DNA of 64,000 bases, taken from positions 2,914,001-2,978,000 of the forward strand of contig NZ_JAUFQR010000001.1 of the NCBI RefSeq assembly GCF_030409875.1, given 5' to 3'. Positions within the stretch are counted from its first letter, which is position 1. Each line of letters opens with the position of its first letter. The notes under the pieces are model-generated. The model saw only the letters and a program-made list of their open reading frames with translations, made no database searches and had not been told where the DNA came from. Positions 58,095 to 64,000 of the stretch are shown piece after piece. Source of the DNA: Chryseobacterium tructae (GTDB lineage: Bacteria > Bacteroidota > Bacteroidia > Flavobacteriales > Weeksellaceae). The translations under genes were made by a program, and so were the position numbers.

Positions 58095-58651
58095 AGATCT
58101 TCATCAAGAATATGGTCTGCAGCCGATGCATTTCCGCTGTAGAGACCATTTTCAATAATGCAGATGTAAAAACCAGCTCCATCATTCTGGGGGAAGTAGA
58201 AACACAAGCAGAAGTTCCTACAACAACCATGCAGTCTATCGAAGAGAAGCTACTTGCAACCGGATTCGAAAGAATTATGGATTCTGCACACCAACTTATT
58301 GAAAAAATTAAAAACCTGATTATTGTAAAAGTCAGTGAACTTGATATTGATGAGGATTTCCTACTTTCTGAATTTTTAAGCTCAAAGATCCACAAAGATT
58401 ATAGCTCCCTCTCCAAAACATTTTCACAGAATGAAAACATTACCCTGGAACAATTTTTCATTCTTCAAAAAATAGAAAAAGTAAAAGAACTCCTTTTATA
58501 TAATGAATTCAATCTTACGGAAATCGCAGGAAAACTGGGTTACAAAAGTGTTCAGCATCTTTCTACCCAATTCCGCAACGTTACCGGATTCACTCCTACT
58601 GAATTCAAAAAATTAAAGGATCATCATAGGAAACCGCTAGACAATCTTTAA
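58091..58651 (+). CDS. Regulator with N-terminal HMA-like metal motif and AraC-type HTH
   Basis: A 186-residue protein that begins like a heavy-metal-associated domain (MKIFIKNMVCSRCISAVETIF with a CxxC pair at about 10-13) and ends with an AraC helix-turn-helix (NLTEIAGKLGYKSVQHLSTQFRNVTGFTPTEFK, about 140-172). The ligand domain is therefore a ferredoxin-like metal binder instead of the usual AraC cupin. It starts inside the thioesterase stop and lies just upstream of a copper ATPase, so it is probably a copper- or metal-responsive activator of that gene. This role is inferred. Confidence 0.8.
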   Translation: MKIFIKNMVCSRCISAVETIFNNADVKTSSIILGEVETQAEVPTTTMQSIEEKLLATGFERIMDSAHQLIEKIKNLIIVKVSELDIDEDFLLSEFLSSKIHKDYSSLSKTFSQNENITLEQFFILQKIEKVKELLLYNEFNLTEIAGKLGYKSVQHLSTQFRNVTGFTPTEFKKLKDHHRKPLDNL

Positions 58652-58654
58652 TTC

Positions 58655-58815
58655 AGTTGGAGAGTTTGAGGGTTTGAGAGTTCAAGAGTCTGGGGGGGGA
58701 TTGAGCCAGAGAGTTTAATGTTAAAGTAAACAACCATCCCATAACCGCCACTCTAATACTCTCCCACTCTAATACTCAAATACTCTAATACTCCCAAACC
58801 CTCAAACCCAAATTC
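58655..58815. repeat. Inverted array of GAGAGTTTGAG/ACTCTAATACTC words
   Basis: The left part reads GAGAGTTTGAGGGTTTGAG and similar, while the right part contains ACTCTAA four times with ACTC spacers and then CAAACCCTCAAACCC. The two parts are roughly complementary and could form a long imperfect hairpin between the regulator and the copper ATPase. An eight-G run at 58693-58700 is unusual for this DNA. Confidence 0.65.
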
Positions 58816-58889
58816 TATAACTATTATCCTTAAATTTATAACAGCTTTAGATTTTCATTTTGGAAATTTGTAATATAAATTTAAGAATC

Positions 58890-61751
58890 ATGGAACAACA
58901 GTACAAAATACTCGGAATGACCTGTTCCGGTTGCCAGAAAAAGATATCTAATCAACTGAACGGTATTGACGGAGTTACAGCCGATGTTAATCTGGAGAAC
59001 AATACCGCCACCATTACTTCTCATCATGCGGTTACGCTTTCCGTTTTAAATGATTCCCTGGCGGAAATAGGAAAATATAGACTGGAAGATCCCAACAATC
59101 CTGAAAAAACTTTTATAAAACCTCAGGATCGGGTATCTCCGTCTTCAGTATATTATTGCCCCATGGAATGTGAAGGTGAGAAAGTATATTTCAAACAGGG
59201 AGAAAGATGTCCTGTCTGCAATATGTATTTAGTTCCGATTGAAGAGAAACTGGCCAAAGACCCTAATCATAAACCAACTTATTCCTCTACTCATCTTCCT
59301 GAAAACTTTAAAGACAGTATTGGAAAGTATTATTGTCCTATGTTTTGTGAAGGCGATAAGGTATATGATGAAAAAGGAGACTGCCCTGTGTGCCACATGC
59401 ATTTAGAAGAGATTTCTGAAGACATGGCTAAAAATGCGGTTTCACATCATAGTCATTCACATTCTCACCCCCACACTCATCATCATAATCATCATCACGA
59501 AACCCCTAAAGTTACTGATGAAATGGCAGGAAAATACTATTGCCCAATGTATTGTGAAGGTGACAAAACCTATGATTCCAACGTAGGATGCCCGGTTTGT
59601 GGAATGGATCTGGTAAAATATCCGGAAAAGAAAACTGCAAAATACACCTGTCCAATGCACCCCGAAATCATCAGTGATGAACCGGGAAGCTGCTCTATCT
59701 GCGGAATGGATCTTGTCAGAATGCCAGATAGTAAAGACGATGAAGAGGACGAAACCTACAACATCCTGAAAAGAAAATTTCTGATTTCACTAGCCTTTAC
59801 CGTCCCTGTTTTCATTTTATCAATGGGAGGAATGTTTATTGACTTTCCATTCTCACATCAGATTCAAGGATTTATTGAATTAGCATTAACACTTCCGGTT
59901 ATGTTTTATTCCGGTTGGTTTCTGTTAAAAAGAGGCTGGGTTTCATTCAAAACCTGGAATCTTAATATGTTCAGCTTAATTGCGTTAGGTGTAGCTGCCG
60001 CATTTATTTTCAGTATTACAGCATTAGCTTTCCCAGATATTATTCCGCATGAAATTCGTGGACATAATCATGAGATTCCGTTATATTTTGAGGCGGTCTG
60101 TGTTATTCTGACCCTTGTTATTCTGGGGCAATTGATGGAAGCTGCAGCCCATAAAAAAACAGGAAATGCCATTAAAGAATTGATGAACCTATCCCCTGAT
60201 GAAGCAAATCTTATTGTAAATGGTGAAGAAAAACGAGTATTACTTTCACAGGTAAAAATCGGAGACTTGCTAAAGGTAAAGCCAGGCGAAAAGATTCCGG
60301 TTGACGGAAAGATTACGGAAGGAAATTCTATCGTAGATGAAAGCATGATTACGGGTGAACCTGTTCCTGTTGAAAAAACAATTGATGATAAGGTTTCTTC
60401 GGGAACTATCAACGGAAATCAGGTATTTATCATGAAAGCTGAAAAAGTAGGTGATGAAACCTTACTTTCACAAATCATTAAAATGGTGAATGAAGCCAGC
60501 AGAAGCCGTGCACCTATCCAGAAACTGACAGATAAGGTATCAAAGGTATTTGTTCCGGTAGTGATTCTTATTGCAGTACTTACTTTTGTTCTTTGGCAGT
60601 TCTTTGGCCCGGAAGGGAAAAGAAGCTTATTTGCGTTTGTAAATGCTGTAGCGGTTCTAATTGTAGCATGCCCTTGTGCTTTAGGCTTGGCGACTCCAAT
60701 GTCCTTAATGGTAGGAATCGGAAAAGGGGCTAAAAATGGTATTTTGATCAAAAACGCAGAAGCTTTAGAGCAAATGAATAAGGTTAATGTTTTGATTACT
60801 GATAAAACAGGAACTTTAACGGAAGGAAAGCCTTCTGTGGAATATATTGAAACAGCAAGCAAGGAAGATAAAAGCCAGATTTTAAAACTTGCTTTCTCCC
60901 TGAATCAAAATTCTGAACACCCACTTTCCAATGCTGTTATTAAAAGAGCAAAGGATGAAAATATAGCCGCTGAAAAAGTGGATCAGTTTGAAAATATATC
61001 AGGAAAAGGAGTAAAAGGAAATATCAATGGAAAAACAGTCTATCTTGGAAATGAAAGCCTGCTTACCTCTCATCAGATCCAGATTCCCAATGCATTAAAA
61101 CAAAAAGCTATAGAAGTGCAATCAAAAGCCCATACCATTTCTTATGTAGCACAGGATCAGAATGTATTAGGGTTTATAAGCTTTACAGATAAAATTAAAG
61201 CAAGCTCTAAAAAAGCAGTAGACCGATTAATGAGCGAAGGTGTTGACATTATAATGATGACGGGAGATAATGAGCACACAGCAAAAGCTGTAGCCGAAGA
61301 ATTAGGAATTAAACACTTTAAAGCCAATTGTCTTCCTGAAGATAAATTGAATGAGGTAAAAAGGTTACAACAACAAGGTAAAATCGTAGCCATGACCGGA
61401 GACGGAATCAATGACTCTCCTGCCCTTGCCCAGTCAAATATAGGAATTGCGATGGGAACAGGTACTGATGTTGCCATTGAAAGTGCTGAGATCACCTTAT
61501 TAAAAGGAGATATTTTAGGAGTAGCTAAAGCAAAATTATTGAGTGAAAAACTGCTTAGAAATATCAAAGAAAATCTATTTTTTGCCTTCATCTATAATGT
61601 GTTGGGAATTCCGGTTGCGGCAGGATTATTGTATCCATTCTTTGGAATTCTGCTATCACCGATGATTGCCGCAGCTGCCATGAGTGTCAGTTCATTATCT
61701 GTGATTCTGAATTCTTTGAGATTAAACTCAGTGGATCTGGATATAAAATAA
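58890..61751 (+). CDS. copA: Copper-translocating P1B-type ATPase with four Cys-ribbon metal domains
   Basis: Inner-membrane heavy-metal export ATPase, 953 residues from ATG 58890. Order of parts: HMA domain GMTCSGC (residues 9-15); Cys ribbons [11 protein letters not shown] (88-117), [11 protein letters not shown] (147-173), [11 protein letters not shown] (216-243) and YTCPMHPEI (252-279); a His-rich linker (about 185-204); eight membrane helices from about 294; the phosphatase motif TGEP; the CPC ion site VACPCALG; phosphorylation Asp in [22 protein letters not shown] and [13 protein letters not shown] plus the HMA points to Cu(I). The regulator upstream and DUF72 gene downstream are close by. 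Confidence 0.95.
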   Translation: MEQQYKILGMTCSGCQKKISNQLNGIDGVTADVNLENNTATITSHHAVTLSVLNDSLAEIGKYRLEDPNNPEKTFIKPQDRVSPSSVYYCPMECEGEKVYFKQGERCPVCNMYLVPIEEKLAKDPNHKPTYSSTHLPENFKDSIGKYYCPMFCEGDKVYDEKGDCPVCHMHLEEISEDMAKNAVSHHSHSHSHPHTHHHNHHHETPKVTDEMAGKYYCPMYCEGDKTYDSNVGCPVCGMDLVKYPEKKTAKYTCPMHPEIISDEPGSCSICGMDLVRMPDSKDDEEDETYNILKRKFLISLAFTVPVFILSMGGMFIDFPFSHQIQGFIELALTLPVMFYSGWFLLKRGWVSFKTWNLNMFSLIALGVAAAFIFSITALAFPDIIPHEIRGHNHEIPLYFEAVCVILTLVILGQLMEAAAHKKTGNAIKELMNLSPDEANLIVNGEEKRVLLSQVKIGDLLKVKPGEKIPVDGKITEGNSIVDESMITGEPVPVEKTIDDKVSSGTINGNQVFIMKAEKVGDETLLSQIIKMVNEASRSRAPIQKLTDKVSKVFVPVVILIAVLTFVLWQFFGPEGKRSLFAFVNAVAVLIVACPCALGLATPMSLMVGIGKGAKNGILIKNAEALEQMNKVNVLITDKTGTLTEGKPSVEYIETASKEDKSQILKLAFSLNQNSEHPLSNAVIKRAKDENIAAEKVDQFENISGKGVKGNINGKTVYLGNESLLTSHQIQIPNALKQKAIEVQSKAHTISYVAQDQNVLGFISFTDKIKASSKKAVDRLMSEGVDIIMMTGDNEHTAKAVAEELGIKHFKANCLPEDKLNEVKRLQQQGKIVAMTGDGINDSPALAQSNIGIAMGTGTDVAIESAEITLLKGDILGVAKAKLLSEKLLRNIKENLFFAFIYNVLGIPVAAGLLYPFFGILLSPMIAAAAMSVSSLSVILNSLRLNSVDLDIK

Positions 61752-61755
61752 TAGG

Positions 61756-62484
61756 ATGAAAAAAGAAAATCTTTACATCGGTTGTTCAGGGTTTTATAAT
61801 AATGACTGGAAAGGGTCTTTATATCCTGAGAATGCCCAAAGTAAAGATTTTCTTTCTTTATATGCCGAAACTTTTAATACCGTAGAGATCAATTCTACAT
61901 TCTATAGAATTCCTACTGCTAAAACACTTTTAAAATGGTACGATGAAACCCCCGAAGCCTTTAGGTTCTTTATCAAAATCCCAAAAACCATTACCCATCA
62001 AAAACGTCTTGCAGATTCCAAAGAAGAGATTACTGTATTTTGTGATCATATCCATAAACAGCTTCAACAAAAGCTTTCAGGATTCCTGTATCAACTTCCA
62101 CCTTCTTTTAAAAATACTCCGGAAAATATAGATCTGATCATCAACCATATTGACAATAACTTTTTAAATGTCATTGAATTTCGTCATGAATCCTGGTGGA
62201 AACAGGAAATTTTCGACCTTTTAAAAAGCAATAACATTATCTTCTCTGGTGTAAGCTTTCCAGGGAACCTTTCCGAAGATGTTATTATCAATCATTCTGA
62301 CATAATATATTATAGACTTCATGGAAAACCTGTTCTTTATAAGTCTGAATACTCTGAAGATTTTCTAAATCATCTTGCTGAAAGCATTAAAACCATTCCA
62401 CAGACTACTTTTATATTTTTCAATAATACCTGGGGGAATGCTGCTATTAAAAACACAATATACCTGAAAAGTATTTTAATCTAA
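61756..62484 (+). CDS. DUF72 domain-containing protein
   Basis: A 242-residue cytoplasmic TIM-barrel-like protein. LYIGCSGFYNNDWKGSLYP, FNTVEINSTFYRIPT, FRFFIKIPKTITH and FIFFNNTWGNAAIKN are the conserved DUF72 strands. It follows the copper ATPase by four bases and is probably co-transcribed with it. The family's biochemical role is not established. Confidence 0.88.
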   Translation: MKKENLYIGCSGFYNNDWKGSLYPENAQSKDFLSLYAETFNTVEINSTFYRIPTAKTLLKWYDETPEAFRFFIKIPKTITHQKRLADSKEEITVFCDHIHKQLQQKLSGFLYQLPPSFKNTPENIDLIINHIDNNFLNVIEFRHESWWKQEIFDLLKSNNIIFSGVSFPGNLSEDVIINHSDIIYYRLHGKPVLYKSEYSEDFLNHLAESIKTIPQTTFIFFNNTWGNAAIKNTIYLKSILI

Positions 62485-62799
62485 AATGAAATATTTGACC
62501 AAAATTTTTCCCATCTATACATTTCATAATTGTTAAAATAAAATAATTCCCAAATAAAGGAAGAATATCTTTATCTCAACAAAAATAGAAAAAGACTATC
62601 GTTTTAGCATTTATAAATGTTAAGATTCAACGAAAACAAAATCATAACTCAACAATCTATATTTTAATAAAAATAGCCTTTAAAATAAAGTTCTTAAAAT
62701 AAACTTAAAAAGGAAAAACAGAGAAAAATATGGCATGTAATTTGTTAACATTCATACGTTATTTTTAACGATTTTTAACAATACAATTCCATTACCTTT
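62485..62799. other. AT-rich intergenic region
   Basis: No gene is seen. It carries the promoter of the deacetylase gene at its right end; a TTAACG-type stretch repeats near 62755-62780. No terminator for the DUF72 gene is clear. Confidence 0.4.
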
Positions 62800-63660
62800 A
62801 TGAGAAAAATTTTTGCGGGAAAGTCAAAAAATAAGGCTTTTCTCGGGATGTTTGCATTGATGAGTGCAACTTCAGTAGTCTTAAACAGCTGTAATTTTAA
62901 AAATGAGGTGAACGACACGCTAAGTTCACAAGAACATCCTACCGCAGAAACTGCACCCAAAATGGACAATGAAAGCATAGACCCTGACAAAAGAGTGATC
63001 TACCTTACCTTTGACGACGGCCCTAATCAGGGAACAGAAAATCTCTTAAAGATTCTTGACAAAAGAAATGTATGTGCCACCGCATTTTTGGTGGGGAAAC
63101 ATGCTTATGGGAGTACAAGACAAAAAAATGATTTTAAGCTTTTAAAAGACAATCCTCTAATTGAACTGGCCAATCATAGTTTTACTCATGCTCACAATAA
63201 ATATACCGATTTTTACAAAAGTGCCGATGCTGTTGTACGTGATTTCGATATCGCCAAAGACAGCCTGAAACTTCATGATAAAATAGCAAGGACTCCCGGA
63301 AGAAACATCTGGAGACTTAACAATATTAATGTCACTGATATTAAAAGTACTACTGCAGCCGCAGATGGTCTTAAAAGAGCAGGTTATAAAGTAATAGGCT
63401 GGGATCTTGAATGGAGACCTACTCATAAAATGACCTTGAAAGGGAGCCATGAGGCTATGCTGAAAAAAGTAGACAGTATTTTCCTTAATGACCTTGAAAA
63501 AACTTCAAGACACCTTGTATTTCTTACTCACGACCAATATTTGAGAGATACAGATTCTATCAATGAGCTGGATTTGTTTATTGAGAAATTACAGAAGAGC
63601 AACAAATTTGTTTTCAGAAAGATCTCTCAATATCCGAAGATCAATGAGGTTCTGAATTAA
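62800..63660 (+). CDS. Polysaccharide deacetylase family lipoprotein
   Basis: Probable NodB-type carbohydrate esterase of the cell envelope, 286 residues. The signal peptide ends at SVVLNSC, a lipobox. The NodB motif 1 is YLTFDDGPN (catalytic Asp and metal Asp), motif 2 ANHSFTHAH gives the metal His pair, motif 3 RTPGRNIWRLN, and LTHDQYLRD is the C-terminal His motif. It would deacetylate a sugar polymer such as peptidoglycan or an exopolysaccharide; the substrate is not known. Confidence 0.88.
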   Translation: MRKIFAGKSKNKAFLGMFALMSATSVVLNSCNFKNEVNDTLSSQEHPTAETAPKMDNESIDPDKRVIYLTFDDGPNQGTENLLKILDKRNVCATAFLVGKHAYGSTRQKNDFKLLKDNPLIELANHSFTHAHNKYTDFYKSADAVVRDFDIAKDSLKLHDKIARTPGRNIWRLNNINVTDIKSTTAAADGLKRAGYKVIGWDLEWRPTHKMTLKGSHEAMLKKVDSIFLNDLEKTSRHLVFLTHDQYLRDTDSINELDLFIEKLQKSNKFVFRKISQYPKINEVLN

Positions 63661-63684
63661 TCTGAGAGATTAGTTTTGATAATG

Positions 63685-63717
63685 AACAGATTTATCATGA
63701 AAAAAATCTGTTTTTTT
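63685..63717 (+). terminator. Terminator after the deacetylase gene
   Basis: AACAGATTT and AAATCTGTT form a nine-pair stem around an A-rich loop, followed by a T run. Confidence 0.75.
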
Positions 63718-63727
63718 ATAAGTTTAG

Positions 63728-64000
<273 letters not shown>

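Noticed and set aside
58655..58815. CRISPR array
   Set aside because: The repeated units are seven-base words with no constant spacer length, and the region folds on itself; no cas genes are present.
60068..61591. Minus-strand frames opposite copA
   Set aside because: Long only because of the codon composition of copA; no known family.

Overview
The window looks like chromosomal DNA of a flavobacterium, most likely Chryseobacterium or a close relative in the Weeksellaceae. It is AT-rich. It carries Bacteroidota hallmarks: a TonB-dependent receptor, two proteins with type IX secretion (T9SS type A) C-terminal sorting signals, -7 promoter elements of the TAnnTTTG kind, and starts without strong Shine-Dalgarno sequences. 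The genus call is inference from gene content, not a database result.

Layout. 1-6 kb: TonB receptor (partial), uvrA, a trans-aconitate-type methyltransferase, a lipoprotein hydrolase. 6-8.3 kb: a ~1 kb intergenic stretch with an inverted pair of perfect DnaA-box 9-mers, two hairpins and tRNA-Arg(CCT), then a marR-usp operon. 8.4-14.7 kb (minus): a PAS-cupin protein, a GMC oxidoreductase and its probable MarR regulator, ferrochelatase, photolyase. 15-17 kb: a single-chain PheRS-like enzyme of the mitochondrial (FARS2) type. 17-31 kb: an accessory stretch with four complete AraC regulators, two MFS transporters, an esterase/NAD(P)H reductase pair, a MarR operon, a T9SS protein and gene remnants. 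31-41 kb: SWIM/SNF2 helicase, GEVED T9SS protein, thiolase with TetR-like operators, endonuclease V-like protein, M28 peptidase, aminotransferase. 41-51 kb (minus): membrane pyrophosphatase fused to an OmpA domain, soluble pyrophosphatase, PhyH dioxygenase, radC, lipoproteins, an L,D-transpeptidase-like protein, LolD-type ATPase, TlpA. 51-54 kb: pyruvate dehydrogenase E2 and E1-alpha. 55-64 kb: PAP2-like protein, BlaI regulator, RRM protein, a thioesterase/HMA-AraC/copper ATPase/DUF72 cluster, polysaccharide deacetylase and the start of a YggS-family gene.

The most important reading note is that at least 15 otherwise normal genes are each broken by loss of one base in an A/T run (16 events, one gene hit twice). 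Every event is a deletion, and adding one base per event restores a full-length family-typical protein. This looks like systematic under-calling of homopolymers in a long-read assembly, so I annotate these as whole genes with the break marked and not as decayed genes. Genuine remnants are a C-terminal AraC piece (15.5 kb) and a truncated GNAT acetyltransferase (28.1 kb).

Genes that probably work together: marR-usp; marR with GMC oxidoreductase and PAS-cupin (shared ATTAGGTAT element); the MarR operon at 21-22 kb with a tandem palindromic operator; soluble and membrane pyrophosphatases side by side; pdhA-pdhC; and a copper module in which a regulator with an N-terminal metal-binding HMA-like segment and AraC-type helix-turn-helix precedes a copper ATPase with one HMA and four Cys-rich metal-binding ribbons. 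I found no CRISPR array, prophage, insertion sequence, rRNA or recognised defence system.
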